A stretch of 64,000 nt of DNA, from contig JADCGX010000018.1 in NCBI GenBank assembly GCA_020248785.1, forward strand, positions 1 through 64,000, given 5' to 3'. Under the pieces are notes generated by a model, which was not told where the DNA came from, did no database searches, and saw only the letters and a program-made list of their open reading frames with translations. Origin of the DNA: Burkholderiales bacterium (GTDB lineage Bacteria; Pseudomonadota; Gammaproteobacteria; Burkholderiales; Burkholderiaceae_F). The position numbers and the translations under genes were made by a program. Positions 49,509-58,170 of the stretch are shown piece after piece; within the stretch, counting starts at the first letter, position 1; the number at the start of each line of letters is the position of its first letter.

Positions 49509-49916
49509 TCACGGCGCCCCGGGGGCGGGGTCGTGGCACACGGCCTCGACGTTGTTGCCGTCGGGGTCGATGACGAACGCGCCGTAGTAGTTCGGGTGGT
49601 AGTGCGGGCGCAGCCCCGGGCCGCCGTTGTCGCGGCCGCCCGCGGCCAGCGCGGCGCGGTGGAAGGCGTCGACCGCCGCGCGATCGGCGGCGCGCCAGGC
49701 GAGGTGGCAGCCGGTGCTGACCGGGTGGCCGCCCCAGGGCGACGGGCCGGCGACGAACCAGGTGTCGATCGCATCGCCGCATCCCAGACCGAGCACCTGC
49801 TCGCCGTCGTGGGTGGCTTCATGGCGAACGGTGTAGCCGAGCGGCGCCAGCGCGGCGGCGTAGAAGGCGCGCGTGCGGCCGATGTCGGCGACGCGCAGGG
49901 TCATGTGGTCGAGCAT
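49509..49916 (-). CDS. VOC family (glyoxalase-fold) protein
   Basis: A 135-residue protein with the two beta-alpha-beta-beta-beta modules of the VOC fold. It starts LDHMTLRVADIGRTRAFY and ends with YYGAFVIDPDGNNVEAVCHD, where the His and Glu metal ligands are expected. The substrate is unknown. It is 34 bp upstream of the HODM-like gene on the same strand. Confidence 0.8.
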   Translation of the reverse strand: MLDHMTLRVADIGRTRAFYAAALAPLGYTVRHEATHDGEQVLGLGCGDAIDTWFVAGPSPWGGHPVSTGCHLAWRAADRAAVDAFHRAALAAGGRDNGGPGLRPHYHPNYYGAFVIDPDGNNVEAVCHDPAPGAP

Positions 49917-50060
49917 GGGCGGGCGGGCGGCGATTGGCAGCGCATGGCGGCTTGCTGCGGCCTGCTGCGGCCTGCGGCAGCAGGTCGGCCGAGGCCTGCA
50001 GCATAGGCCGCCGGCCGACCGGGCGCACCCCCACGGCGCCGGGCGGGCCGCCGCGGCCGC

Positions 50061-50615
50061 TCAGACCCGCTTGCGGTACTCGTGCGTGCGGGTGTCGATC
50101 TCGATCTTGTCGCCGCTCTCGACGAACAGCGGCACGCTGATCTCGAAGCCCGTTCCCACAAGCTTGGCCGGCTTCATGACCTTGCCCGAGGTGTCGCCCT
50201 TGACGGCCGGCTCGGTCTCGATCTCGCGCACCACGGTGGTGGGCATCTCGACGCTGATGGCCTTGCCGTCGTAGAACGTCACCTCGACCTGCATGCCGTC
50301 TTCCAGGTACTGGATCGCGTCGCCCATGTTGTCGGACTCGACCTCGTACTGGTTGTACTCGCCGTCCATGAACACGTACATCGGGTCGGCGAAGTAGGAG
50401 TAGGTGCACTCCTTCTTGTCGAGGATGATCTGGTCCATCTTGTCGTCGGCCTTGAAGACGACCTCGGAACCGGCGCCGTTGAGCAGGTTCTTCATCTTCA
50501 TCCGCACGGTGGCGGCGCCGCGGCCGCCGCGGCTGTACTCGGTCTTCAGCACGACCATCGGGTCCTTGCCCTGCATGATGACGTTGCCGGCGCGGATTTC
50601 CTGTGCGAGTTTCAT
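50061..50615 (-). CDS. efp: Elongation factor P
   Basis: A 184-residue EF-P of three beta-barrels. The tip loop is [11 protein letters not shown] and Arg32 is at its apex, the residue that is rhamnosylated in the EarP-type systems. The encoded EarP lies just upstream, so Arg32 is probably modified here. EF-P relieves stalling at polyproline. An aggat ribosome binding site precedes the ATG. The earP-efp spacer is 298 bp, so efp likely has its own promoter. Confidence 0.96.
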   Translation of the reverse strand: MKLAQEIRAGNVIMQGKDPMVVLKTEYSRGGRGAATVRMKMKNLLNGAGSEVVFKADDKMDQIILDKKECTYSYFADPMYVFMDGEYNQYEVESDNMGDAIQYLEDGMQVEVTFYDGKAISVEMPTTVVREIETEPAVKGDTSGKVMKPAKLVGTGFEISVPLFVESGDKIEIDTRTHEYRKRV

Positions 50616-50913
50616 GGCGCGATCCTGGGGACGTGTCGGGTTGGGGCGGGCCGGAGCGGTGCGGCGCAGCCGCTCGCGGCGCCGGGCGCCGGTCGAGACT
50701 GCACCGATCCGCGCGGCCGGTGCTGCCGGTGCGGCAGGCCGGCCCGGTGTTCGGGACGGGTGACGCCGCCGGCGGGGCATCGGCGCCGATGCATCGCCGG
50801 CGCCGGGACGCTGCGCGCGGGCCTCCTGTCGTCCCGCGTCCTGCGGCCCCGTGGCGCCCCGATCCGTCCTGCCGCCGGGTCGGCCGGGCGCACGGCCCGG
50901 AAAACCCTCGATT

Positions 50914-51981
50914 CTAGCCTGCGCCGCGGTCGACGGCGAACGCGCGCAGCGCCGCCGCAAGGTCGGGGCGGCCGGCGAGTTCGGCGCGCAGGCCCTGCAC
51001 GGCCCTGCACCACGGCGCCGCGGCGGCGAGGTCGTCCGCGCCCAGCGGCGCCGGCCGGGGCCAGACCGCGCTGCCGTTCCAGGCCCGCCACAGCGCGGCC
51101 ACTGGCGCTGGCGGCGCCAGCCGGCCGAGCAGGGCCTCGACCTTGGCGTGGTGCGCGCCGTCGTGCTGCGGGTAGGCCTGCCAGACGAAGGGCACGCCTG
51201 CCCACAGCGCGCGCACCAGCGAGTCCTCGCCGCGCACGAAGGCGAGGTCGCTGCCCCAGAGCAGGCGGTCGAAGTCCGGCTGCGCGAGCCAGTCGAGTCC
51301 GTGCAGCCGCACGCCGGGCGGCGCCTGCCGCACCTGGCGCTGTGCCGGGCCGGGCGTCAGCAGCAGCAGCGCCGGCGCATCGCCGGGCCGCGCCGGCGCC
51401 AGCGCCTGCGGCAGCGCCTGTGCAGCCGGGTTGTCGTAGCAGAACAGCGTGACGACGCGCTCGCGCGGCTGCAGCCGGATGCCGCGCGCGGACAGCCACG
51501 CGCTGCGGTCGAACGCGGCGCGCGCCTCGAGCAGCCCGTCCTCGCGCAGCAGGCCGCCGGTGCGGGCGCTGAAGCCCGGGAAGAAGAACCACTTGCGCAG
51601 CCCGTCGGGGCGCGGCGAGGGTAGCGCGTGCGCCCGCTCGACCCAGTCCTCGGCGCTCAGGTGCTCGAGGTTGATCCACACCGGCGCACGCGCCGCGCCC
51701 CGCATCGCCTCGACGAAGGCCGGGGGAGGGTCGCAGCCGAAGGCCTCGACGACGACGTCGCCGCAGCCGGCCTGCGGCGGCGGCCCGGGCCAGCGCATCA
51801 CCTCGACGCCCGGCGCGCCGCCCGGGGCCATCCACGCCAGCGCGGACGGGTCGTCGAGCACGAGCCGCACGCGGTCGCCGCGCGCGGCCAGCAGCGCGGA
51901 CAGACGCCAGCACACGCCCACGTCGCCGAAGTTGTCGATGACGCGGCCGAACACCGTCCACCACAGCGGCCGCGGCTCCAT
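50914..51981 (-). CDS. earP: EF-P arginine rhamnosyltransferase
   Basis: A 355-residue EarP. It begins [21 protein letters not shown], the family hallmark with the catalytic Asp, and later carries [23 protein letters not shown], the nucleotide-sugar (dTDP-rhamnose) site. It inverts the sugar stereochemistry when adding rhamnose to Arg32 of EF-P. efp is the next gene downstream. Its start is only 34 bp from the divergent uvrC start. Confidence 0.94.
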   Translation of the reverse strand: MEPRPLWWTVFGRVIDNFGDVGVCWRLSALLAARGDRVRLVLDDPSALAWMAPGGAPGVEVMRWPGPPPQAGCGDVVVEAFGCDPPPAFVEAMRGAARAPVWINLEHLSAEDWVERAHALPSPRPDGLRKWFFFPGFSARTGGLLREDGLLEARAAFDRSAWLSARGIRLQPRERVVTLFCYDNPAAQALPQALAPARPGDAPALLLLTPGPAQRQVRQAPPGVRLHGLDWLAQPDFDRLLWGSDLAFVRGEDSLVRALWAGVPFVWQAYPQHDGAHHAKVEALLGRLAPPAPVAALWRAWNGSAVWPRPAPLGADDLAAAAPWCRAVQGLRAELAGRPDLAAALRAFAVDRGAG

Positions 51982-51987
51982 CGCGCG

Positions 51988-51993
51988 ATTATC
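51988..51993 (-). promoter_or_regulatory. -10-like GATAAT just before earP
   Basis: Minus-strand GATAAT ends 6 nt before the earP ATG. The whole earP-uvrC spacer is 34 bp, so the upstream promoter DNA must reach into the uvrC coding region. Confidence 0.45.
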
Positions 51994-52001
51994 GAAGGCG
52001 G

Positions 52002-52007
52002 CAGAAT
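52002..52007 (+). promoter_or_regulatory. -10-like CAGAAT just before uvrC
   Basis: CAGAAT lies 8 nt before the uvrC ATG. It is back-to-back with the GATAAT of earP within the same 34-bp spacer. A leaderless or very short leader mRNA would result. Confidence 0.3.
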
Positions 52008-52015
52008 GCGCGGCG

Positions 52016-54328
52016 ATGTCCGCCGACGCCCCTGCCCGCCGCACCCGAGCCGCGCGCGCCGAACGTGACGAGCGCGCCGACGGCGCTGTTCGTGCCGACC
52101 CCGCCGAAGGCGCTGAGCGTGCCCTCGGCGCCGAAAGCGCCGAAAGCGCCGCGGGCGCCGAGCGTGCGGATCGCGCCGATCCCGCCGCCACCGCCGACCC
52201 CGGCCACCGCGCCGGGGCCGAGGGGCGCGAACGCCTGCTGGCCGAGGTGGCGGCGCTGCCCAACCTGCCCGGCGTCTATCGCTGGCTCGACGCCGCCGGG
52301 CAGGTGCTCTACGTGGGCAAGGCGCGCAGCCTGAAGAAGCGCGTCGCGAGCTACCTGCACCGCGACCACGACGGCACCCGGATCGGGCAGATGGTGGCGC
52401 GCATCGCGCGGCTGGAGACCACCGTCGTGCGCACCGAGGCCGAGGCGCTGCTGCTCGAGAACAACCTGATCAAGACGCTCGCGCCGCGCTTCAACATCCT
52501 GTTCCGCGACGACAAGAGCTACCCGTACCTGAAGCTGGTCAGCCACGAGTACCCGCGGGTGGCCTACTTCCGCGGCGCGGTCGACCGGCGCCACCGCTAC
52601 TTCGGCCCGTACCCGAACGCCTGGGCCGTGAAGCAGACGATCCAGCTGGTGCAGAAGGTGTTCCGGCTGCGCACCTGCGAGGACACGGTGTTCGCCAACC
52701 GCAGCCGGCCCTGCCTGCTGTACCAGATCGACCGCTGCAGCGGCCCGTGCGCGGGGCGCATCGGGCCCGCCGAGTACGAGCGCGACGTGCGTGACGCCGA
52801 GCGCTTCCTGCTCGGCGACGCCGACGGCGTGATCGCCGACCTGCAGTCGACGATGATGACGCACGCCGAGGCGCTGCGCTTCGAGGAGGCGGCCGCGGTG
52901 CGCGACCGCATCGGCTCGCTGTCCCGGGTGCTGCAGCAGCAGGCCGTGGAGCAGAGCAGCCTGTCGGCGTCGGACCGCGATGCCGACATCCTGGCTGTCC
53001 GCGTGGCCGGGGGCCGGGCCTGCGTCAACCTCGCGATGGTGCGCGGCGGCCGCCACCTCGGCGACCGCGCGTGCTTCCCGAGCCATGTCGACGAAGGCGC
53101 GGCCCTCGGCGCGGTGGCCGAGTCGACGGCGGATGGATCGTCGGGGGCGGACGGCGCCGGCGGAGCGGCCCCGTCCGTGCCCGAGGTCGCGGTGCTGGAG
53201 GCCTTCGTCGCCCAGCACTACCTGGTCCAGCCGCTGCCGCCGCTGCTGGTGACGAGCCACCCGGTCGGCGCCGCGCTGATCGAGGCGCTGTCCGGGCACG
53301 CCGGCACGCGCGTGCGCTGCACCCACCAGCCGCGCGAGCAGCGACGGATCTGGCTCGAGATGGCGGCCAAGGGGGCCGAGCTGGCGCTGGCGCGGCTGCT
53401 CGCCGAGGAGGGCTCGCAGCAGCAGCGCACCCGTGCGCTGGTCGAGGCGCTGGACCTCGACGTCGCCGACCCGTCGGCGCTGCGCGTGGAGTGTTTCGAC
53501 GTCAGCCACACCGCGGGCGAAGCCACGCAGGCCTCCTGCGTGGTGTACGAGGGCCACGCGATGCAGCCGTCGCAGTACCGGCGTTTCAACGTCGAGGGCG
53601 TGCAGGGCGGCGACGACTACGCGGCGATGCGCCAGGTGCTCACCCGGCGCTACGCCCGCCTCGCCGAGGCGGTGGCCGCCGGCCGCGCCGATGACGGCGG
53701 CGGGGAGGGCACCGTGCAGGGCGCTGCCGAACTCGCCGCAGTGGATGCGTCAGCGGGTGGTGCAGCGGGTGGTGCAGCGGGTGGTGCCGCGGGTGGTGCC
53801 GCGGGTGGTGCCGCGGGTGGTGCAAGCGGGCCCGCGGTCCCGCCCGCCCGGACCCGGCGCGCGCCGCGCACGGCGGCGCGGATGCCCGACCTCGTGCTGA
53901 TCGACGGCGGCCGCGGCCAGGTCGGCGTCGCGCGCGAGGTGTTCGAGGAGCTCGGCCTGGACGTCGGCCTGATCGTCGGCGTCGAGAAGGGCGAGGGCCG
54001 CAAGGTCGGGCGCGAGGAGCTGGTGTTCGCCGACGGCCGGCCCAAGGTCGCTCTCGGGCATGATTCGGCTGCGCTGATGCTGGTGGCGCAGATCCGCGAC
54101 GAGGCCCACCGGTTCGCGATCACCGGGATGCGCGCCCGGCGCGCCGGGGTCCGGACCGGAGGCAGCCGGCTGGAGGAGATCCCCGGCGTGGGGCCGCGCA
54201 AGCGGGCGCGCCTGCTGCAGCGCTTCGGCGGGCTGCGCGGGGTGGCCAGTGCCGGCGTCGACGACCTGGCCGGGGTGGAAGGCATCTCGCGCGAACTGGC
54301 CGAGGAGATCTACCGTGCACTGCACTGA
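52016..54328 (+). CDS. uvrC: Excinuclease ABC subunit C
   Basis: A 770-residue UvrC. The order is: a Glu/Ala/Arg/Asp-rich N-terminal extension (about 70 residues), GIY-YIG nuclease ([20 protein letters not shown]), Cys-containing linker, UvrB-binding helices, the RNase-H-like nuclease ([24 protein letters not shown]) and tandem HhH motifs ([13 protein letters not shown]). A Gly-Gly-Ala-Ala repeat (about residues 580-603) is inserted before LIDGG. UvrC makes both cuts in nucleotide excision repair. An internal start near residue 80 would remove the N-terminal extension. Confidence 0.95.
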   Translation: MSADAPARRTRAARAERDERADGAVRADPAEGAERALGAESAESAAGAERADRADPAATADPGHRAGAEGRERLLAEVAALPNLPGVYRWLDAAGQVLYVGKARSLKKRVASYLHRDHDGTRIGQMVARIARLETTVVRTEAEALLLENNLIKTLAPRFNILFRDDKSYPYLKLVSHEYPRVAYFRGAVDRRHRYFGPYPNAWAVKQTIQLVQKVFRLRTCEDTVFANRSRPCLLYQIDRCSGPCAGRIGPAEYERDVRDAERFLLGDADGVIADLQSTMMTHAEALRFEEAAAVRDRIGSLSRVLQQQAVEQSSLSASDRDADILAVRVAGGRACVNLAMVRGGRHLGDRACFPSHVDEGAALGAVAESTADGSSGADGAGGAAPSVPEVAVLEAFVAQHYLVQPLPPLLVTSHPVGAALIEALSGHAGTRVRCTHQPREQRRIWLEMAAKGAELALARLLAEEGSQQQRTRALVEALDLDVADPSALRVECFDVSHTAGEATQASCVVYEGHAMQPSQYRRFNVEGVQGGDDYAAMRQVLTRRYARLAEAVAAGRADDGGGEGTVQGAAELAAVDASAGGAAGGAAGGAAGGAAGGAAGGASGPAVPPARTRRAPRTAARMPDLVLIDGGRGQVGVAREVFEELGLDVGLIVGVEKGEGRKVGREELVFADGRPKVALGHDSAALMLVAQIRDEAHRFAITGMRARRAGVRTGGSRLEEIPGVGPRKRARLLQRFGGLRGVASAGVDDLAGVEGISRELAEEIYRALH
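53753..53824 (+). repeat. Six 12-bp tandem units within uvrC
   Basis: GCGGGTGGTGCA/GCGGGTGGTGCC is repeated six times without spacers. It encodes Gly-Gly-Ala-Ala units in a loop between the two halves of the C-terminal nuclease domain. Unit gain or loss keeps the frame, so the loop length could vary among strains. Confidence 0.85.
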
Positions 54329-54800
54329 CGAACCCGCCGCGGCGCCCGCCGCCGGCCCCGCGGCGCGTCGACACGCGCTGCTGGCCGTGGCCGCGGCGGT
54401 GGCGGCACTGGCCGGCTGCGGCGCGCCGCGGCGGCGCGAGCCCGGGTCCGACGCCGCCTCGTCGGCGACCGAGCGCGCCTGGCAGGAGTTCCAGCGCAGC
54501 GCCGGCCGGCGCCTGGTGGCCGCGCACCCGCAGGGCACCTACACCGGCCGGGTGCCCGACGTGCTGTTCGGTATCCCGGTGCTGGAGACCGAGCTCAACG
54601 CAGACGGCTCGGTGCGCAGCATCCGCGTGCTGCGCGAGCCGAGCAACCCCGCCGCCCGCGACACGGTGCAGCTGGCCATGGCTGCGGTGCGCCGTGCGGC
54701 GCCCTACGGCGACATGACGCACCTGGCGCGGCCCTGGAAGTGGGTCGAGGCCTTCCTGTTCGACGAGCAGCGCCGCTTCAAGCCGCGCGCGCTCGACTGA
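54315..54800 (+). CDS. Putative lipoprotein with TonB-like C-terminal domain
   Basis: The GTG at 54315 lies within the last codons of uvrC. The 161-residue product has a hydrophobic segment ending LAGCGAP, a lipobox. The C-terminal part ([20 protein letters not shown] with [20 protein letters not shown]) resembles the TonB-type energy-transducer domain. It is likely an outer-membrane or periplasmic lipoprotein; its function is unknown. pgsA follows 25 bp later. Confidence 0.65.
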   Translation: MHCTDEPAAAPAAGPAARRHALLAVAAAVAALAGCGAPRRREPGSDAASSATERAWQEFQRSAGRRLVAAHPQGTYTGRVPDVLFGIPVLETELNADGSVRSIRVLREPSNPAARDTVQLAMAAVRRAAPYGDMTHLARPWKWVEAFLFDEQRRFKPRALD

Positions 54801-54825
54801 CGCCGGCCGCGGCCGGCCCCTGACG

Positions 54826-55392
54826 ATGTTCTTCACCATCCCGACCCTGCTGACCTGGGCCCGCATCGCGGCGATCCCGCTCGTCGTGGGCGTCTTCTAC
54901 CTGCCCTGGCCCGGCCCGACGAAGAACCTGATCGCGACCTCGCTGTTCGTGCTGTTCGCGCTGACCGACTGGCTCGACGGCTGGCTCGCCCGCAAACTGA
55001 ACCAGACCTCCTCGTTCGGGGCCTTCCTCGACCCGGTGGCCGACAAGTTCCTGGTCTGCGCGTCCGTGCTCGTGCTCGTGCACCTGGAGCGCGCCGACGT
55101 CTTCGTCGCGCTGATCATCATCGGCCGCGAGATCGCGATCTCGGCGCTGCGCGAGTGGATGGCGCAGATCGGCGCCAGCCGCAGCGTCGCGGTGCACGTG
55201 CTGGGCAAGGCCAAGACGATGGTGCAGATGGTGGCGATCCCCTTCCTGCTTTACGACGGCGCGCTGTTCGGGGTCGTCGACACGCGGATCTGGGGCACGG
55301 TGCTGATCTGGATCGCCGCGGTGCTGACGATCTGGTCCATGGCGTACTACCTGCGCAAGGCACTGCCCGAGATCCGGGCCAAGGCACGTTGA
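54826..55392 (+). CDS. pgsA: CDP-diacylglycerol-glycerol-3-phosphate phosphatidyltransferase
   Basis: A 188-residue CDP-alcohol phosphotransferase with about five helices. The metal site DG-WLAR-KLNQTSSFG-AFLD-PVAD matches the DGxxAR-x8-G-x3-D-x3-D motif. It makes phosphatidylglycerol phosphate in the inner membrane. It is downstream of uvrC, a common arrangement. The stop overlaps the TTG start of the DMT gene by four bases. Confidence 0.95.
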   Translation: MFFTIPTLLTWARIAAIPLVVGVFYLPWPGPTKNLIATSLFVLFALTDWLDGWLARKLNQTSSFGAFLDPVADKFLVCASVLVLVHLERADVFVALIIIGREIAISALREWMAQIGASRSVAVHVLGKAKTMVQMVAIPFLLYDGALFGVVDTRIWGTVLIWIAAVLTIWSMAYYLRKALPEIRAKAR

Positions 55393-56288
55393 GCCCGGCC
55401 ACGACGGACGGCGATGCCCGCCGCGACGCGCTGATCGCGGCGATGCCGGCGGTCTTCGTCGGCATCTGGAGCACCGGCTTCGTGGTCGCGCGGTTCGGCA
55501 TGCCGCACGCCGGGCCGATGGACTTCCTCGCCTGGCGCTACGCGCTGTCGATCGCCTGCTTCCTGGTGTGGATCCGCTGGGCCGGCGCGGTCTGGCCGCA
55601 GGGGCGGGCGCAGTGGGGACATCTGGCGGTGGTGGGCGTGCTGATCCACGCCGGCTACCTCGGCGGCGTGTGGACCGCGGTGAAGGCCGGCATGGGCGCG
55701 GGCACCTCGGCGTTGATCGTCGGCCTGCAGCCGGTGTTGACCGCCCTGTGGGTCAGCTGGACCGGGCAGGAGCGGCGAGTGACGCCGCGCCAGTGGCTCG
55801 GCCTCGCGCTCGGGCTGGCCGGGCTGGTGCTGGTCGTCTGGCGCAAGCTCGGCGTCGGCGAGATCACGGCGTTCAACCTGGGCGCGGCGGTGCTGGCCCT
55901 GGTGGCCATCACCGCCGGCACGCTGTACCAGAAGCGCCACGTGGCGCCCTGCGACGTGCGCACAGCCAACTGCGTGCAGCTGACGGCGGCCCTGGCGGTG
56001 ACGCTGCCGCTGGCCCTGCTCGAGACCGCGCCGTTCGACCTGCACCCGCAGCTGCTCGGCGCAATGGCGTGGTCGGTGCTGGCCCTCACGCTGGGCGGCA
56101 GCTCGCTGCTGTACCTGCTGATCCAGCGCGGCGCGGCCACCCGCGTGTCGAGCCTGATGTACCTCGTGCCGCCGTGCACGGCGCTGCTCGGCTGGCTGCT
56201 GTTCGACGAGACGCTGGGCGCGCTGGTGCTGATCGGGCTGGCGCTCACCGCCGTCGGCGTGGCCCTCGTCGTCCGTGAACGAACCTGA
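55389..56288 (+). CDS. DMT-superfamily (EamA) transporter
   Basis: A 299-residue protein with ten helices in two EamA repeats, for example VFVGIWSTGFVVARFG and later TSALIVGLQPVLTALW. The TTG start overlaps the pgsA stop; an ATG at 55443 lies within the first helix and would cut it. It probably exports a metabolite such as an amino acid. The substrate is unknown. A tartrate-dehydrogenase-type gene starts 16 bp downstream. Confidence 0.8.
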   Translation: MSPATTDGDARRDALIAAMPAVFVGIWSTGFVVARFGMPHAGPMDFLAWRYALSIACFLVWIRWAGAVWPQGRAQWGHLAVVGVLIHAGYLGGVWTAVKAGMGAGTSALIVGLQPVLTALWVSWTGQERRVTPRQWLGLALGLAGLVLVVWRKLGVGEITAFNLGAAVLALVAITAGTLYQKRHVAPCDVRTANCVQLTAALAVTLPLALLETAPFDLHPQLLGAMAWSVLALTLGGSSLLYLLIQRGAATRVSSLMYLVPPCTALLGWLLFDETLGALVLIGLALTAVGVALVVRERT

Positions 56289-56304
56289 GACCCTGGAGAC
56301 CCGC

Positions 56305-57393
56305 ATGAGCAAGCACCGCATCGCCGTCATCGCCGGCGACGGCATCGGCAAGGAAGTGATGCCCGAGGGGCTGCGCGCGCTCGACGCCGCCGCCCGCCGG
56401 CACGGCATCGCGCTCGAGGTCGACGAGTTCGACTTCGCGAGCTGCGACTACCACGCGAAGCACGGCGAGATGATGCCGCCGGACTGGAAGGACCGCATCG
56501 GCGGCCACGAGGCGATCTTCTTCGGCGCCGTCGGCTGGCCCGCCGCGGTGCCCGACCACGTCTCGCTGTGGGGCAGCCTGCTGAAGTTCCGGCGCGAGTT
56601 CGACCAGTACGTCAACCTGCGCCCGGCGCGGCTGATGCCGGGCATCCGCAGCCCGCTGGTCGACCGGGCCGGCCAGCCGCTTGCCCCCGGCGCGATCGAC
56701 ATGTGGATCGTGCGCGAGAACACCGAGGGCGAGTACTCGAGCGTGGGCGGGCGAATGTACGCCGGCACCGAGCGCGAGATCGTGATCCAGGAGACGATCA
56801 TGTCGCGCCACGGCGTGGACCGGGTCCTGAAGTTCGCCTTCGAGCTCGCCGCCTCGCGCCCGCGGCGCAAGCTGACCTCGGCCACCAAGAGCAACGGCAT
56901 CTCGATCACGATGCCGTACTGGGACGAACGCGTGCAGGCGATGGCGGCGCAGTACCCGCAGGTCGCGCTCGACCAGTTCCACATCGACATCCTCACGGCG
57001 CACTTCGTGCAGCGGCCGCAGCAGTTCGACGTCGTCGTGGCGAGCAACCTGTTCGGCGACATCCTGTCCGACCTCGGACCGGCCTGCACCGGCACCATCG
57101 GCATCGCGCCCTCGGCGAACCTGAACCCGACGCGGGCCTGGCCGAGCCTGTTCGAGCCGGTGCACGGCTCGGCGCCCGACATCGCCGGCAAGGGCGTGGC
57201 CAACCCGATCGGGCAGGTCTGGAGCGCAGCCATGATGCTCGACTTCCTCGGCCACCGCGACGCGCACGACACCGTGCTCGGCGCGATCGAGCGCGTGCTT
57301 GCCGACCCGGCCGCGCCGCGCACGCCCGACCTCGGCGGCCGCGCCGGTACGGCCGACCTCGGCCGTGCCATCGCGCAGGTGATCGCGGGCTGA
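56305..57393 (+). CDS. Tartrate/D-malate dehydrogenase (decarboxylating)
   Basis: A 362-residue member of the isocitrate/isopropylmalate dehydrogenase family, on the tartrate dehydrogenase/D-malate branch. It has AGDGIGKEVMPEGLR, VRENTEGEYSSVGGR, NLFGDILSDLGPA and PVHGSAPDIAGKGVANP (metal and substrate sites). The ATG at 56305 has a ctggagacc ribosome binding site. It oxidises tartrate or D-malate with NAD. The name is assigned by family, and 3-isopropylmalate activity is unlikely given the tartrate-type motifs. Confidence 0.83.
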   Translation: MSKHRIAVIAGDGIGKEVMPEGLRALDAAARRHGIALEVDEFDFASCDYHAKHGEMMPPDWKDRIGGHEAIFFGAVGWPAAVPDHVSLWGSLLKFRREFDQYVNLRPARLMPGIRSPLVDRAGQPLAPGAIDMWIVRENTEGEYSSVGGRMYAGTEREIVIQETIMSRHGVDRVLKFAFELAASRPRRKLTSATKSNGISITMPYWDERVQAMAAQYPQVALDQFHIDILTAHFVQRPQQFDVVVASNLFGDILSDLGPACTGTIGIAPSANLNPTRAWPSLFEPVHGSAPDIAGKGVANPIGQVWSAAMMLDFLGHRDAHDTVLGAIERVLADPAAPRTPDLGGRAGTADLGRAIAQVIAG

Positions 57394-57448
57394 GGCGCGC
57401 TTCGTGGCCGGGCGGCGCCTGCGCAGACACCTAGAATCGCGCTCCCGC

Positions 57449-57478
57449 TTGACACCTCGCGAAGCGCGGCGATGTAAT
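57449..57478 (+). promoter_or_regulatory. Sigma-70 promoter of hupB
   Basis: TTGACA (57449-57454) is a perfect -35 box. With an 18-bp spacer, TGTAAT (57473-57478) forms a -10 at five of six consensus positions. The predicted leader is about 115 nt. Confidence 0.7.
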
Positions 57479-57601
57479 GGAAAGATCGCCCGGACTCGCG
57501 CAGCCGTGCCAGCCGGGGCAGCCCGCGGGCCGTAGCGCCGGGCAGGGGCGGCAGCCGCCGCGTCATCGCAGAGTCGGGACAGCTCCACAGGAGGCAGCGT
57601 C

Positions 57602-57874
57602 GTGAACAAGTCGGAACTGATCGAGCAGATCGCAAGCCGCGCCGACATCTCCAAGGCCGCGGCCACCCGCGCGATCGACGCGATGACCGACGCGGTCCGC
57701 ACGACGCTGAAGAAGGGCGGCACGGTCACGATCACCGGTTTCGGCACCTTCGCCTCGGCCAAGCGGGCCGCCCGCACCGGCCGCAACCCGCGCACGGGCG
57801 CGCCGATCAAGATCAAGTCCGCCCGGGTGCCCAAGTTCAAGCCGGGAAAGGCGCTGCGCGAGTCGATCCGCTAG
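57602..57874 (+). CDS. hupB: DNA-binding protein HU-beta
   Basis: A 90-residue HU. MNKSELIEQIASRADISKAA, FGTFASAKRAARTGRNPRTG (beta-arm with conserved RNP) and VPKFKPGKALR are diagnostic. It starts at GTG with acaggaggc upstream. HU bends DNA and compacts the nucleoid. It precedes tRNA-Val and ppiD, a layout shared by many betaproteobacteria. Confidence 0.96.
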   Translation: MNKSELIEQIASRADISKAAATRAIDAMTDAVRTTLKKGGTVTITGFGTFASAKRAARTGRNPRTGAPIKIKSARVPKFKPGKALRESIR

Positions 57875-57885
57875 CGCGTTGCCGG

Positions 57886-57904
57886 CGCGGGCAGCCTGCC
57901 CGCG
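57886..57904 (+). terminator. Possible hairpin terminator after hupB
   Basis: An 8-bp perfect stem (CGCGGGCA / TGCCCGCG) with a 3-nt loop lies just after the hupB stop. The following GCTCCGTCTCC is poor in T, so it would be a weak terminator or a processing signal. Confidence 0.35.
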
Positions 57905-57918
57905 GCTCCGTCTCCACG

Positions 57919-57994
57919 GGGTGCTTAGCTCAGCCGGTAGAGCGGCGCCCTTACAAGGCGTAGGTCGGCGGTTCGATCCCGTCAGCACCCACCA
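57919..57994 (+). tRNA. tRNA-Val (TAC)
   Basis: The 76-nt cloverleaf includes the encoded CCA. The acceptor GGGTGCT pairs with AGCACCC; the D-loop has AGCTCAGCCGGTAGAGC; the anticodon loop CTTACAA carries TAC; the T-loop is GGTTCGATCC. It reads GUA and other GUN valine codons. Confidence 0.95.
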
Positions 57995-58170
57995 CCTCCG
58001 ACTAGAATCCGCGCCGCTTGGGGCTGCCGGGCGGCAACCGGCGACGGTCGGCCCCGGCGGCGGCGAGCGGGCGATGCCCCGGGCATCGTTCCGTCGCCTC
58101 TCGCAAAGGCAGCCGCCGCTGTCTGTGCGCGCCCCTCTTCGTCACCGCCCAGACCTGCAGCGACCGCCCG

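Noticed and set aside
50616..50650. CCCGACAC upstream of efp on the minus strand, similar to the start of the 28-bp elements.
   Set aside because: Only the first eight bases agree; the conserved second half is missing. A chance match in GC-rich DNA is more likely.
57431..57437. TAGAAT as an alternative -10 for hupB.
   Set aside because: No -35 at a proper distance; the TTGACA/TGTAAT pair 12 bp downstream is much better.
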